Positions 28,721-38,863 of a stretch of DNA of 64,000 nt are shown piece after piece (the stretch's first letter is position 1; each line of letters starts with the position of its first letter). The translations under genes and the position numbers were made by a program. Source of the stretch: Hylemonella gracilis ATCC 19624 (GTDB lineage: Bacteria; Pseudomonadota; Gammaproteobacteria; Burkholderiales; Burkholderiaceae_C); contig NZ_AEGR01000018.1 in assembly GCF_000211835.1 (NCBI RefSeq), positions 41,306 to 105,305 on the forward strand, written 5' to 3'. The notes beneath the pieces were generated by a model, which saw only the letters and a program-made list of their open reading frames with translations, did not search any database and was not told the origin of the DNA.

Positions 28721-30700
28721 TCAAGCCGGGGCGGCATTGCTGGACAGGTTTTTGATGCGTTCCTGGATCTCGCGGTAGCGTTCCGGGTGGTGCGCGGCCA
28801 GGTCGGGCGTCTGTTCGGCCTTGAGCTGCTCAATCAGCATGGGTTTGAGCAGGCTGCGCAATTCCTGCCCCGCCTCGGCGGCGTCGTCGGTGGGCATGAG
28901 GTCGGAGTTCATCAGCCGCTGCGCCACGGTCGACAAGGGCAAGTCCGTTTCGGGTTCGAAGCTGTCCGCAGTCGCTTCGGCGTGCGCTTGCAGGGCCTGC
29001 CGCAGCACGGCCCAGGGTTGGGGACCCTGTTCGTGCAGCCAGGCCTCGAGCCAGCTCAGCAGCGCGCCATGCTGGCCGGGCAGGCCGCAGAGCAGGGCAT
29101 GCTCTTCGCTGGAGAGGTGCTCCCAGAGACCGCTGTGCGCCAGCAAAAGCCGAACGGCATGGTCGGCGCGCTGAGGCAGCTGACGCGCGCCGCGTCGTGC
29201 GTTGCCGGTACCGGGCTGGGATCGATACCCGCGTCCCGCCGCCGCATAGCCCTCGGATGATCGCGGCGATCGAGGGGATCGGGACGCTGATGCCGTCCCG
29301 CCGTCGCGCGCGGCCGAATCTCCGGCGTCCCTCGGGCCGGGGCCAGCGCCATGGCGTTGTGATCTCGCACGCGCATCCGCCCAGAGGCTGCCCAGTTCCT
29401 GCGCGTCGAGTTGGACCAGGGAGGCGATCTCCCCCAGCAACTGGCGCTTGAGCGCGCCATCGGGCAAGGCTTCCCACAAGGGCTGCGCATGCACGCCCAG
29501 GCGTGCACGGCCTTCTGCGCTGCTCAGGTCGCAGCCTTCGCGGGCTGAATCAATCAGGAAGCGCGACAGCGGCGTGGCCTCGCTCACGCAATGAGCGAAG
29601 GCTTCACGGCCGTGTTCCCGGATGTAGCTGTCCGGGTCATGCTTCTTGGGCTGGGTCGGCAGGAACAGGAACCGCACCGTGCGCGTGTCGCTCGCGTAGG
29701 GAAGGGCGGCCTCCAGCGCGCGGCGCGAGGCACGGCGCCCCGCCTCGTCGCCATCGAAGCTGAAGACCACGCTGTCGGTGAATCTGAACAGCTTTTGCAA
29801 GTGATCCGGCGTGCAGGCCGTGCCCAGCGTCGCGACGGCGTTCGGAAAGCCCAGCTGCGCCAAGGCCACCACGTCCATGTAGCCTTCGGTGACCAGCACG
29901 TAGCCCGCATCGCGGATCGCGTTGCGGGCCTCGTAAAGACCGTAGAGTTCCAGTCCCTTGCTGAAGACGGGCGTTTCGGGCGAGTTCAGGTACTTGGGTT
30001 TTTCGTCGCCCAGCACGCGCCCCCCGAACCCGATGCATTCGCCCTTGACGTTGCGGATGGGGAACATGATGCGGTCGCGGAAGCGGTCGTAGCGCTTGGC
30101 TTCGCCTTTCGCCGTCGCGCCGCCTTCTCCCTCGCTGCTGATGACCAGCCCACTTTCGACCAGCAGGGGGTCGTCATAGCTGGGGAACACGCTGGCCAAG
30201 GAGCGCCAGCCCTCGGGCGCGTAACCCAGGCCGAAGCGCAGGGCGATCTCACCCGACAGGCCACGGCCCTTCAGGTAACCGATCGCGCGGGGCGAGCCCT
30301 TCAGGTGCTTGCGGTAGGCCGCACCGGCTTTTTCCAAGGTCTCCGACAGCGTGGCCTGCTTTTGGCGTTGGGCGGCGGCCCGCTCGCGCTGTTGCGGCGT
30401 GCTGTCGTCCTCGGGGACTTGCAGGCCGTACTGCTGGGCCAGGTCTTGCACGGCTTCAACGAAGCTCGCGCCGGTGTGCTCCATCAGGAAACCGATGGCG
30501 TCGCCATGCTTGCCACAGCCGAAACAGTGAAAGAACTGTTTGGTCGGGCTGACCGTGAAGGACGGGGATTTTTCGGCGTGGAAGGGACACAGGCCCATGA
30601 AATTCGCGCCGCCCTTCTTGAGCTGCACGTAGCGCCCCACGATGTCCACCACATCGGCGCGTGCAAGCAGCTCCTGGATGAAGGTGGAAGGGATGGCCAT
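28721..30700 (-). CDS. dnaG: DNA primase DnaG
   Basis: Synthesises RNA primers at the replication fork. 659 residues. The zinc-binding domain has C38, H41, C59 and C62 (LCPFH and HCFGCGKHGDAIGF). The TOPRIM core includes VTEGYMDVVAL and DGDEAGRRASRRA. A low-complexity arginine/serine/glycine linker (about 445-510) leads to the helicase-binding C-terminal domain. Linker regions of this type vary between species. rpsU, often upstream of dnaG, is not present; the gene upstream is a gamma-glutamyltransferase with a 46-nt gap. Confidence 0.96.
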   Translation of the reverse strand: MAIPSTFIQELLARADVVDIVGRYVQLKKGGANFMGLCPFHAEKSPSFTVSPTKQFFHCFGCGKHGDAIGFLMEHTGASFVEAVQDLAQQYGLQVPEDDSTPQQRERAAAQRQKQATLSETLEKAGAAYRKHLKGSPRAIGYLKGRGLSGEIALRFGLGYAPEGWRSLASVFPSYDDPLLVESGLVISSEGEGGATAKGEAKRYDRFRDRIMFPIRNVKGECIGFGGRVLGDEKPKYLNSPETPVFSKGLELYGLYEARNAIRDAGYVLVTEGYMDVVALAQLGFPNAVATLGTACTPDHLQKLFRFTDSVVFSFDGDEAGRRASRRALEAALPYASDTRTVRFLFLPTQPKKHDPDSYIREHGREAFAHCVSEATPLSRFLIDSAREGCDLSSAEGRARLGVHAQPLWEALPDGALKRQLLGEIASLVQLDAQELGSLWADARARSQRHGAGPGPRDAGDSAARDGGTASASRSPRSPRSSEGYAAAGRGYRSQPGTGNARRGARQLPQRADHAVRLLLAHSGLWEHLSSEEHALLCGLPGQHGALLSWLEAWLHEQGPQPWAVLRQALQAHAEATADSFEPETDLPLSTVAQRLMNSDLMPTDDAAEAGQELRSLLKPMLIEQLKAEQTPDLAAHHPERYREIQERIKNLSSNAAPA

Positions 30701-30746
30701 CCCCGCATTCTAGGAAAACGGGCTGTCACGACCTCCAAGCGCCGAA

Positions 30747-32702
30747 TTACTCCCCACGCACCGTGCCCTCGCGCCGGGGATCGGCGCCACCTTGCAATCC
30801 CTGGCCCAGCAATTCAATCGCTTGAAGCCCGCTGTTCAAGGCTTGTTCCCGCACCGGGTGACCACGCTGCCGCAGCGCCTGGACCGTGGACGGCGGAAAG
30901 CGCCCTTGTTCCAGCAGCACGGGCCCATCTTCATTGGCGGACAGCACCGCGAAGTTGGGCAGGTTGATGGCCTGTTGCACGTCCAGGCCCCAGTGCAGGA
31001 CGCCATACAGCATCTTGCCGGTGTAGTGAATGATGGACGCGCCGCCCGGGCTGCCGCCCGAGAACAGCAGTTCCCCGCGCGGGCGGCTGAAGATCAGCAG
31101 GGGCGTCATGGACGAACGGGGGCGTTTGCGCGGCTCCACGCGGTTGGCGATCACCACGTCCGTGCCGGCGCTGCCGCGGGGGACAAAGCTGAAGTCCGTG
31201 AGCTGGTTGTTCAGCAGGAATCCGCCGACGAGGCCCTGGCCCCGGTTGACCATGACTTGCGCGCCCCAGACCGCCTCGACGCTGCTGGTCATCGCCAAGG
31301 CGTGGCCCTGCCCGTCGACGATGCTGATGTGGCTGGTGCCGTACTCTGGCTGCGTCGGCATGGGGGCCAGCGTCATGGGAGGGCGGCTGTGGTGGCCCAA
31401 GCCGGCGTAGGGCGCGTCACCCTGGTCCCCGCTGTTGCGCTCAACGCTCATGGGAATGCCTGCGGGGACTTCCTTCATGCGCGGCGTGCCAGGGCTGACG
31501 TTCACCAGCTTGGCGCGTTCCGCGAGGTAGTCCGGCTCCAGCAGCGCCATCCAGCTGGGGCCGGGCGGTGGCACGTAGTCGGGGTCCGCCACGTACAGGG
31601 CCCGATCGGCCATCGCCAGGCGGGCCGCCTCGGCATACAGATGAAGCCATTGCGCCGAAGGCAGCGGCCCCGCAAGGGGGCGGGGAGGCTTGCGCTGCAT
31701 CGGCATCGAAGCCGCTGGCGTGCGCGCCAGGATGCCGAAGATCTGGCCCAGGGCCAGGGTGCCTGAGCTCGGGGGCGGCATGCCGCAGATCTGCACGTCG
31801 CGCGTGGCGCTGATGCCCTTGCGTGGCTTGCTGTCTGGGCTGGAGCGTGCCTGGTACACGAAACACAGCGGCGCGCGCACCAGCGCTTCGTAGTCGGCCA
31901 GATCGGCCAGGGAAAGGTGGCCGGGGTTGCGTGCATGCTCCCGCACTTTGCGCACGATCGCCGGCGCGATGTCGTCCGCTTTTTCGCCGAGATAAAAGGC
32001 ATTGGCACCGGCGTTGGCGACGCGGCGCAGCACGGCGGCCAGTTCCGGATTGCGCAGCTTGTGGCCGACGGGCCAGGGCTGGCCGGCGCTGTCGAAGAAA
32101 TAAGCCGCGGCCACCGGGTCCTGCCGCAGTGAATTGGGCTCAGCCAACTGCATGTGCAGGCGTGGGCTCACCGGAAAACCTTGCTCGGCCAGCGTGATGG
32201 CGGGCTCGAACAATTGTTTCCAGGGCAGCCGGCCATGCTGACCATGGGCCAATTCGAGCATGCGCAGCAGTCCGGGCGTGCCCACGGCTCGTCCGCCAAC
32301 TGACGCCTCGGCGAAGCCCATTGGCTTGCGCTGCGCATCCAGAAAAAGGTCTTCGTCCACGTCCGAGGGCGCGGTTTCCCGCCCGTCGTAGCTCTCCGTG
32401 ATCTTTCCGTCGTGATGCAGCAGAAACGCACCGCCGCCGATGCCACTGGCTTGGGGCTCGACCAAGGTCAGCACCATCTGTGCCGCGATCGCCGCGTCCA
32501 TCGCGCTACCGCCCGCGCGCAACATGGCGTAGGCGGCGTCGGTGGCCAGCGGGTGCGCCGTGGCCACCGCGTAGTACTTGCCGCTCCAGGGCTTGTCGTC
32601 CCCCTGGGGCTGCCCCCAAGCCGCCGGATGCAAGGTCAGCGCAATCAGCAAGGGGTACAGGAACGGGCCGCTGACGCGGAGAGGGCGGCGAAATGGACGC
32701 AT
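30747..32702 (-). CDS. ggt: Gamma-glutamyltransferase
   Basis: N-terminal nucleophile hydrolase that cleaves the gamma-glutamyl bond of glutathione in the periplasm. The precursor has 651 residues with a signal peptide (about 1-30, ALTLHPAAWGQ). The conserved small-subunit start is GTSHISIVDGQGHALAMTSS; the autocatalytic threonine is T456, so the chains would be about 425 and 195 residues. The GGSPGGASI motif is present, and the oxyanion residues with it. The large subunit contains a proline/arginine-rich insertion (about 340-370) compared with E. coli. Start MRPFRRPLRV at 32702 chosen for its signal peptide; the frame is open further upstream. Confidence 0.92.
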   Translation of the reverse strand: MRPFRRPLRVSGPFLYPLLIALTLHPAAWGQPQGDDKPWSGKYYAVATAHPLATDAAYAMLRAGGSAMDAAIAAQMVLTLVEPQASGIGGGAFLLHHDGKITESYDGRETAPSDVDEDLFLDAQRKPMGFAEASVGGRAVGTPGLLRMLELAHGQHGRLPWKQLFEPAITLAEQGFPVSPRLHMQLAEPNSLRQDPVAAAYFFDSAGQPWPVGHKLRNPELAAVLRRVANAGANAFYLGEKADDIAPAIVRKVREHARNPGHLSLADLADYEALVRAPLCFVYQARSSPDSKPRKGISATRDVQICGMPPPSSGTLALGQIFGILARTPAASMPMQRKPPRPLAGPLPSAQWLHLYAEAARLAMADRALYVADPDYVPPPGPSWMALLEPDYLAERAKLVNVSPGTPRMKEVPAGIPMSVERNSGDQGDAPYAGLGHHSRPPMTLAPMPTQPEYGTSHISIVDGQGHALAMTSSVEAVWGAQVMVNRGQGLVGGFLLNNQLTDFSFVPRGSAGTDVVIANRVEPRKRPRSSMTPLLIFSRPRGELLFSGGSPGGASIIHYTGKMLYGVLHWGLDVQQAINLPNFAVLSANEDGPVLLEQGRFPPSTVQALRQRGHPVREQALNSGLQAIELLGQGLQGGADPRREGTVRGE

Positions 32703-32920
32703 GGAGCTGTTGTGGGCGGAAGTGGGCTGATGTAGGGTGAAGGCGAAGTGAGCGTATCTTGCGTTTTCAAAACCGGAGCGGCCCTGTGAAGCCCCAACCC
32801 ATTCCAACGGTCCAGGCGGGTCGAGCGAAGTGATTATGGAGAGGTGCCCTCCGCGACATTTGCCCGGGTGGCGCAGTGCGCCGCAGGGGGAATGGTGAAA
32901 GTGGGGTGCTGGATTCCTGC

Positions 32921-32926
32921 TATACT
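32921..32926 (+). promoter_or_regulatory. Extended -10 promoter of tRNA-Val
   Basis: TGC-TATACT gives a TGn-extended -10 hexamer at 32921-32926, placing transcription start near 32933, 24 nt before the mature tRNA. No good -35 hexamer is seen; GTGAAA at 32895-32900 is the nearest. Confidence 0.65.
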
Positions 32927-32956
32927 CGCGGTCTCTCTGCAAAACAGGGAGAAAAC

Positions 32957-33033
32957 AGGCGCGTAGCTCAGCTGGTTAGAGCACCACCTTGACATGGTGG
33001 GGGTCGTTGGTTCGAGTCCAATCGCGCCTACCA
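32957..33033 (+). tRNA. tRNA-Val (anticodon GAC)
   Basis: 77 nt with an encoded CCA end. Acceptor stem AGGCGCG/CGCGCCT is perfectly paired. D-arm GCTC...GAGC, anticodon stem CCACC/GGTGG around loop TTGACAT (anticodon GAC), and T-arm GTTGG-TTCGAGT-CCAAT. Reads GUC and GUU valine codons. Flanked by its own promoter and terminator, so it is a single-gene unit. Confidence 0.97.
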
Positions 33034-33042
33034 GATCAAAAA

Positions 33043-33075
33043 GGCCCCGGTTCATCACCGGGGCCTTTGTTTTTT
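33043..33075 (+). terminator. Rho-independent terminator of tRNA-Val
   Basis: GGCCCCGGT-TCATC-ACCGGGGCC, a perfect 9-bp stem, followed by TTTGTTTTTT, 9 nt after the tRNA. Confidence 0.95.
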
Positions 33076-33443
33076 GCTGCCTTTGCCCCGTGTCGCGGGT
33101 TCGGGCGCCTTGTTGCACGGGGCGTGCGCTCTTGACCTGTTTGACTTGTGATCGGCTTGGGCCGGCTCAGCTGGTGCATGCGCATGTCAGCCTTTTTGAG
33201 CCTAGAAGCACGGGACGGGCTGGTGGGGTAGAGCGTCAGGTGCCGGCGCTGCTGACCATGATGTCGCCTCTGCGCACGGCTTCGTTCAGCCCTCAACGCC
33301 AATCGTGTGGACACCTCTGCCGCGGACCTGGCTCAGCGAGGCTGGCATCGGCTCCATGGACGTCGATCTGGTGAGCGTGGTGCAGTCCTGGGGCACGGGC
33401 CGTGCCTGGGAATATGCCGCCCTGCCCAGGGTAAACTTTGACG
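33076..33443. other. Gene-free interval upstream of phaR
   Basis: 368 nt without a supported gene. A + strand frame is open from 33206 into phaR (stop near 33469) but shows no recognisable family and has no credible start. It should contain the phaR promoter; I cannot place it. Confidence 0.5.
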
Positions 33444-34022
33444 ATGAAAAAAGGCTCCGCCAGCGCTGACGCCCAGCCCGATCCCGGCCCCAGGACGGGC
33501 GCTGCCGCTGATTCCGCCGATGCTTCAGCGGCTGGACCTGAGCGTGTCATCAAGAAGTACCCCAACCGGCGCCTCTACGACACGCAGACCTCCAGCTACA
33601 TCACCCTGGTGGAAGTCAAGCAGCTGGTGATGTCTCAGCAGCCTTTCGTGGTGCGCGACGCCAAGAGCGGGGATGACCTGACGCGCAGCATCCTGCTGCA
33701 GATCATCCTGGAGGAGGAGGCGGGTGGGGCGCCGTTGTTCTCCACACAGGTGCTGGGCCAGATCATTCGCTTCTATGGCCACGCCATGCAGGGCTGGATG
33801 GGCGGCTACCTCGAGAAGAACATCCAGGCCTTGCATGAAATACAGACCCGCATGACGGCCTTGGGGCTGTCCCAGAACATGGCCAAGAGCGTCGAAGACT
33901 CGACCCAGCGCTACCTGCAGGCCCAGGAACAGATGCAGCGCCAGGTTCAGGACCAATTGCAGAAGCAGACCGAGCAGATGCTGGGCCTGTTCGCGGCCAT
34001 GCGCCGCAACTCCGGGCGCTGA
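33444..34022 (+). CDS. phaR: Polyhydroxyalkanoate synthesis repressor PhaR
   Basis: DNA- and PHB-binding repressor that controls phasin production: it leaves DNA when it binds polymer granules. 192 residues. The N-terminal DNA-binding domain is the highly conserved block VIKKYPNRRLYDTQTSSYITLVEVKQLV (about 36-64); the PHB accumulation regulatory repeat follows (about 75-125). A glutamine-rich helical C-terminus (QEQMQRQVQDQLQKQTEQ) follows. The first 33 residues are alanine-rich. A probable target operator lies at the phasin promoter 7 kb away. Confidence 0.94.
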   Translation: MKKGSASADAQPDPGPRTGAAADSADASAAGPERVIKKYPNRRLYDTQTSSYITLVEVKQLVMSQQPFVVRDAKSGDDLTRSILLQIILEEEAGGAPLFSTQVLGQIIRFYGHAMQGWMGGYLEKNIQALHEIQTRMTALGLSQNMAKSVEDSTQRYLQAQEQMQRQVQDQLQKQTEQMLGLFAAMRRNSGR

Positions 34023-34108
34023 TCACGCCAACGTAACGCTTCTGTCAAATGGCGCGGGCACACTGCCGCCGGCCATGCATTCCGCATGGCGGCCCGAGAG
34101 CGTTGTCC

Positions 34109-35755
34109 ATGCGCATGTTTTTCAAGGTAAGCACGGCCCTGACGGCGACGCTGACCCTGTTCGTCCTCTGTTTCGCGCTGTCCGCCGGCGCGGCCATGTG
34201 GATCTTCCAGCGCGATCGCCAAGCCATTGAACAACTGGGGCGCGACAACATCGAACGCGCCAGCGAGATCAGCGATCTGAGCAGCCGCCTGTTCCAGGCG
34301 CGCTCCGATCTGGGGCAAGCCAAGATCCAAATGGAAAGCGGCATGGAGGAAGGCCGCGACGACATGCTGCGCCGCGCTGGCGCCTTGTTGGCGGGCGCGC
34401 GTGCGAGCCTAGAGCGCTTGGAAGCCAAGCAGGATGCTTCCGAGATCGGCCGCCCCTTGTTCGAGGCTCTGCTGAGCGCGGCCCGGCAGCTCGAGGCAGG
34501 TTCCCTCACACCGCTGCACAAAGCCGTCCAGGGGTGGAACGGCATTGAGGCCAACAAGCTGGCGGGACCGGCGCTGACGCAATCGGCCCAGCGTTACGTG
34601 GAAGCCGTGGGTGCGTTTCAGGCCTATGCCCTGGCCCAGGGCCGCGAGGCAGTGGCCGAGGCCGCGCGCATGCAAGCGCGCGCCATGGTGGGCGCCGTGG
34701 TGGTGCTGGTGGCCGTGGTGGTACTCGCATTGATGTTGCGCCTGATGTTCGGCCGCATCATCCTCGCGCCGCTGCGCGAGGCTGGCCTGCACTTCGATCG
34801 CATGGCCGATGGTGACCTCACCGGCGTCATCCGCGACCGCGGGCACAACGAGATTGGTGGTCTCTATCGCGCCATGGCCCGCATGCAGTCGGGCCTGGGC
34901 GGTGCAGTGACCCAGGTGCTGCAGGGGGTGGAGCAGATCACGATCGGCACCAGCCGCATCGCGCAGGCCAGCCAGGGCATGTCCGCGCGCAGCACCCAAC
35001 AGGCGGACGCCCTGCACCAGGTGTCCGTCAACCTGGCGAGCTTGTCCGAGACGGTCACCCGCAATGCCCGCCATGCAGGCGCCGCCAGCGAGCAGGCCCG
35101 CGAAGTGGCCCGCTTGGCCAGCGCCGGCGGCGCCGAAGTGAACACGGTGGTGACCAGCATGCAGGGCATTGCCGCGGTCTCGCAGCGCATCGGCGAGATC
35201 GTTGGCGTGGTCGACGGCATTGCTTTTCAGACCAATCTGCTGGCGTTGAACGCGGCGGTGGAAGCCGCGCGAGCCGGAGAACTCGGCAAGGGCTTTGCCG
35301 TGGTGGCTTCCGAGGTGCGCCAGCTTGCCCAGCGCAGCGCGGAGGCGGCGCGGGAAATCAAGGTCCTGATCGACACGGCCAATGAGCGCGTGACTCAGAG
35401 TGTGCAGCAGGTCGGGCAAGCGGGTACCACGATCGCGCGGGTGGTGCGCTCGGTGGACCAAGTGACTGAAATCGTGGCCGACATCTCCTCGGACAGTGCC
35501 CGTCAGGCGGACGGCGTGACCGCACTGAGCGGCACCTTGAGCGAGCTGGAGGCGCAGAGTCGCGATACCGCAGCCGGGGTGTCGCAAGCCGCCGATGCCG
35601 CCCATGCGTTGGCGGAGCAGGCGCGAGGCCTGCGGACCGCCGTCGCGGTGTTTCGACTGGGTGCGGCGTCCTCGCCCAGCCTGCAGGCCGCCGTGCCACC
35701 AACGGGACTGCCGCAGCCCGAACCCATGGCGCGCCAGTCGCTGTCCACCGTGTAA
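34109..35755 (+). CDS. Methyl-accepting chemotaxis protein
   Basis: Membrane chemoreceptor of 548 residues. TM1 about 9-33, a helical periplasmic domain (about 35-190), TM2 about 192-216, HAMP about 217-270 and a signalling hairpin with [31 protein letters not shown] near 370-400. The sensory domain shares only the helical pattern with the receptor at 4.8 kb, so the ligands probably differ. Start MRMFFKVSTALTATL at 34109 gives a proper first helix; the frame is open 20 codons upstream. No che genes adjoin. Confidence 0.92.
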   Translation: MRMFFKVSTALTATLTLFVLCFALSAGAAMWIFQRDRQAIEQLGRDNIERASEISDLSSRLFQARSDLGQAKIQMESGMEEGRDDMLRRAGALLAGARASLERLEAKQDASEIGRPLFEALLSAARQLEAGSLTPLHKAVQGWNGIEANKLAGPALTQSAQRYVEAVGAFQAYALAQGREAVAEAARMQARAMVGAVVVLVAVVVLALMLRLMFGRIILAPLREAGLHFDRMADGDLTGVIRDRGHNEIGGLYRAMARMQSGLGGAVTQVLQGVEQITIGTSRIAQASQGMSARSTQQADALHQVSVNLASLSETVTRNARHAGAASEQAREVARLASAGGAEVNTVVTSMQGIAAVSQRIGEIVGVVDGIAFQTNLLALNAAVEAARAGELGKGFAVVASEVRQLAQRSAEAAREIKVLIDTANERVTQSVQQVGQAGTTIARVVRSVDQVTEIVADISSDSARQADGVTALSGTLSELEAQSRDTAAGVSQAADAAHALAEQARGLRTAVAVFRLGAASSPSLQAAVPPTGLPQPEPMARQSLSTV

Positions 35756-35878
35756 GTCGAGAAGACGCCGCATGTCCTGCGGGGCATGGGGCGCAAAGCC
35801 TTGAAGCTCAGCGTTAAAACGGCTGCGCAGACCGTGATTCACGGGAGGCCCCGGGCACAGTGGGTCTGGATGTGCGGT

Positions 35879-35917
35879 CGTGCGTGAGGGGCGTGCGTAA
35901 AGGGCGTGCGTGGAGCG
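35879..35917 (+). repeat. Three 13-bp tandem repeats
   Basis: CGTGCGTGAGGGG, CGTGCGTAAAGGG and CGTGCGTGGAGCG lie head to tail in the 281-nt gap before the antiporter gene. The CGTGCGT core is identical in all three. Confidence 0.7.
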
Positions 35918-36036
35918 ATTGAGCCTCCCTAGGCTCGGGGCCGGCGGAACCTCGCCCGATACAATGATCGCCCTCCCGCGGACTGCGATGCTTCTTCCCG
36001 TCGCTGGCTGCGGGTCCCGAGTCGCCCCAAGTTTTG

Positions 36037-37260
36037 ATGGCCTATTCAGCGATCCTGATCGTCTCCGTTTTTCTGCTGCTGGCCTTCGCGGTCGAGCGCG
36101 TCAGCGCCCGCTTGCGCCTGCCCTCGGTGATCGTGCTGGTGGGCTTGGGATTCATCGCCAAACCTTTGCTCGGTCTGCTCGGACGCCAACTGGACGGCGT
36201 GGACGTGCTGGTGCCGGTGCTGGGCGCCGTGGGCCTGATCCTGATCGTGCTCGAGGGCGCCTTCGATATCGAGCTGCGGCGAGATCGCTTGCCTCTGGCG
36301 ACGCGTGCCCTTGGCACGGCCGGGATCGGCCTGCTGTTCTACATGGCCGTGTTCGCGGCCTTGGCGATGCTGGTGCTGGACTGGGCATTCTTTCCCGCCT
36401 TGTTGCTGTCGGTCCCTTTCGCCATCATCAGCAGCGCGGTGGCCATTCCAAGCAGTCAGTCACAGCCGGCTCCGGTGCGTGAGTTCGTGGTCTACGAGAG
36501 TTCGATCTCCGACATCCTGGGCGTGCTGGTGTTCTTCGCTCTGATGCACTCCGGTGGCACGGTCGCAGGGCTGCTCAGCGGCTTGATCGGTGGCGGCGTG
36601 TTGTCCCTGTTGCTGTCGCTCGTGTGCTCGGTTGGCCTGGTGCTGGTGTTGATGCGCGTGGACGGCCATATCCGCTTCGTGCCCCTGCTGGCGGGCTTGT
36701 TCGGTCTGTATGCCGTGGGGGAATTGCTGCATCTCTCACCCCTCATCATGGTGCTGCTGTTCGGCCTGGCCCTCAACAACCCGGCACTGATCACCCGCAT
36801 TCCCGGTTTGCGTGGCTGGATGGACGACCGTTACGACGCCACGCTCGACCAATTCAAAGTGCTGGTGCAGGAATTGACTTTCGCGGTCCGGGGCGTCTTT
36901 TTCATCCTGCTCGGTTACTGGACGGAGCTGGCCGATCTGGTCGCCTGGCAGGCCTGGGCGACCGCGTTGCTCGCGCTGGCCGTCATCTACGGAGGGCGGC
37001 GTCTGCTGCTGGCCTTTGCACGGCAAGCGGCGGCCGACGCGCTGCTGTGGTTCGCGCCGCGCGGACTGATCACGGTGCTGCTGTTCCTGAACGTGCAGGC
37101 GCTCAGCCAATCCGAATCCCATCCCCCGGGCGCGATGAGCGTGCCACCTCTGCCGGCCTATTTCACGGGCGCCGTGCTCATCGTCGTGCTGGTGTCCACC
37201 GCCTTGGTGGCCTTGGCACGGCGTAAGCCCCAAACTTCAAACATCGATTCTTCTCCATGA
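36037..37260 (+). CDS. Cation:proton antiporter (Na+/H+ exchanger family)
   Basis: Polytopic membrane protein of 407 residues with about 12 spans and the Na_H_Exchanger pattern: an early [19 protein letters not shown] helix, [14 protein letters not shown] (helix 4-5 region) and [14 protein letters not shown] (helix 5). No C-terminal TrkA-N domain. The carried ion is unknown. The ATG at 36037 is preferred to a TTG at 36034. The stop overlaps the rimO start (ATGA), so the two are translationally coupled although functionally unrelated. Confidence 0.85.
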   Translation: MAYSAILIVSVFLLLAFAVERVSARLRLPSVIVLVGLGFIAKPLLGLLGRQLDGVDVLVPVLGAVGLILIVLEGAFDIELRRDRLPLATRALGTAGIGLLFYMAVFAALAMLVLDWAFFPALLLSVPFAIISSAVAIPSSQSQPAPVREFVVYESSISDILGVLVFFALMHSGGTVAGLLSGLIGGGVLSLLLSLVCSVGLVLVLMRVDGHIRFVPLLAGLFGLYAVGELLHLSPLIMVLLFGLALNNPALITRIPGLRGWMDDRYDATLDQFKVLVQELTFAVRGVFFILLGYWTELADLVAWQAWATALLALAVIYGGRRLLLAFARQAAADALLWFAPRGLITVLLFLNVQALSQSESHPPGAMSVPPLPAYFTGAVLIVVLVSTALVALARRKPQTSNIDSSP

Positions 37261-38717
37261 ACACCCCCATTTCCACGAATGCTCGCGCGCTGGCGCCGAA
37301 CGTCTCTGCGACGCCTGCCGTGGCCTCGTCTTCCGCACCCAAGGTCGGTTTTGTGAGCCTGGGCTGCCCCAAGGCCCTGACTGACTCCGAGCTGATCCTC
37401 ACGCAACTCAGTGCTGAGGGCTACCAGACTTCCAAGACCTTCGCCGGCGCGGACTTGGTCATCGTGAACACCTGCGGTTTCATTGACGATGCCGTCAAGG
37501 AAAGCCTGGACACGATCGGCGAGGCGTTGGCCGAGAACGGCAAGGTCATCGTCACGGGTTGCTTGGGCGCGCGCACCGTGGGCGATGGCGACGACGGGCA
37601 GGTTGGCGCCAATCTCGTGCGGCAGATGCACCCCAGCGTGCTGGCCGTGACAGGGCCGCACGCGACCCAGGAGGTGATGGACGCCGTGCACCTGCACTTG
37701 CCCAAGCCGCACGATCCCTTCCTGGACTTGGTGCCGGGCGGTTTCGGCGAGGCGGGTCTGAAGCTCACGCCGCGCCACTACGCTTACCTGAAGATCAGCG
37801 AAGGCTGCAACCACCGTTGCACCTTTTGCATCATCCCGTCCATGCGCGGTGACTTGGTCAGCCGTCCGGTCGGTGACGTGCTGAAGGAGGCCAAGGCGCT
37901 ATTCGAAGGCGGCGTGAAGGAGTTGCTGGTGGTGAGCCAAGACACCTCTGCCTATGGCGTCGATGTGAAGTACCGCACTGGTTTCTGGGATGGCAAGCCG
38001 GTGAAGACGCGCATGCTGGATTTGGTTCAAGCGCTGGGTGAACTGGCGGCTGAGCATGGCGCTTGGGTGCGCCTGCACTACGTTTATCCCTATCCGCACG
38101 TGGACGACATCCTCCCTCTCATGGCCCAAGGCCTGGTGCTACCTTACTTGGACGTGCCTTTCCAGCACAGCCACCCGGAAGTGTTGCGGCGCATGAAGCG
38201 CCCGGCCAGCGGCGAGAAGAACCTGGAGCGCATTCAGCGCTGGCGCGAGATCTGCCCCGAACTGGTGGTGCGCAGCACCTTCATCGCGGGTTTCCCGGGC
38301 GAGACCGAGGAAGAGTTTGCGCACCTGCTGGATTTCGTGCGCGAGGCCCAGATCGACCGAGCGGGCTGTTTTGCCTACAGTCCCGTGCGCGGCGCGGCCG
38401 CCAATGAGTTGCCGGGCGCCTTGCCGGACGCACTGCGGGAGGAGCGGCGCCAGCGTTTCATGGCCGTGGCGGAGGAGGTTTCCACCACGCGTTTGCAACG
38501 CCGTGTCGGCGCGACCATGCAGGTGCTGGTCGACTCCGCGCCAGGCCTGGGCAAGAAGGGCGGCGTGGGCCGCAGCTACGCCGACGCGCCGGAGATCGAC
38601 GGCACCGTGCGTCTGCTGCCCCCCGAGAAGATCAGCAAGACCCTGAAAGCAGGGGAGTTCACCAAGGCGCGCATCGTCGCGACCGATGGGCACGACCTCG
38701 TGGCCTTGCCGATCTGA
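37257..38717 (+). CDS. rimO: Ribosomal protein uS12 methylthiotransferase RimO
   Basis: Radical SAM enzyme that adds a methylthio group to an aspartate of ribosomal protein S12. 486 residues. N-terminal cluster cysteines C37, C73 and C102; radical SAM motif CNHRCTFC (C184, C188, C191); C-terminal TRAM domain (about 415-486). The first 28 residues are a serine/alanine extension not found in E. coli RimO (441 residues). The ATG overlaps the antiporter stop by 4 nt. Confidence 0.95.
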   Translation: MNTPISTNARALAPNVSATPAVASSSAPKVGFVSLGCPKALTDSELILTQLSAEGYQTSKTFAGADLVIVNTCGFIDDAVKESLDTIGEALAENGKVIVTGCLGARTVGDGDDGQVGANLVRQMHPSVLAVTGPHATQEVMDAVHLHLPKPHDPFLDLVPGGFGEAGLKLTPRHYAYLKISEGCNHRCTFCIIPSMRGDLVSRPVGDVLKEAKALFEGGVKELLVVSQDTSAYGVDVKYRTGFWDGKPVKTRMLDLVQALGELAAEHGAWVRLHYVYPYPHVDDILPLMAQGLVLPYLDVPFQHSHPEVLRRMKRPASGEKNLERIQRWREICPELVVRSTFIAGFPGETEEEFAHLLDFVREAQIDRAGCFAYSPVRGAAANELPGALPDALREERRQRFMAVAEEVSTTRLQRRVGATMQVLVDSAPGLGKKGGVGRSYADAPEIDGTVRLLPPEKISKTLKAGEFTKARIVATDGHDLVALPI

Positions 38718-38797
38718 TCGGCGGACCGCTTCCGTGCCGGGCTAGCCCCCGAGGCACCGCGATCGAGTGACTCTCGTGCGCTGACCCGTCAGCCCAC

Positions 38798-38830
38798 AAA
38801 AAACGGCCATGGCGATGAAACCATGGCCGT
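38798..38830 (-). terminator. Terminator of the iron-binding protein gene
   Basis: On the minus strand ACGGCCATGG-TTTCATCG-CCATGGCCGT forms a perfect 10-bp stem followed by TTTTT, 34 nt after the minus-strand stop. It may also end rimO transcripts, though without a T-run on that strand. Confidence 0.9.
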
Positions 38831-38863
38831 TGGCCTTGCGGCCTTCAGGGTGCGCGAGTTCGC

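Noticed and set aside
33206..33469. Open + strand frame running into phaR
   Set aside because: No credible start, no family recognised, and it overlaps the start of phaR; could be a gene remnant but cannot be supported.
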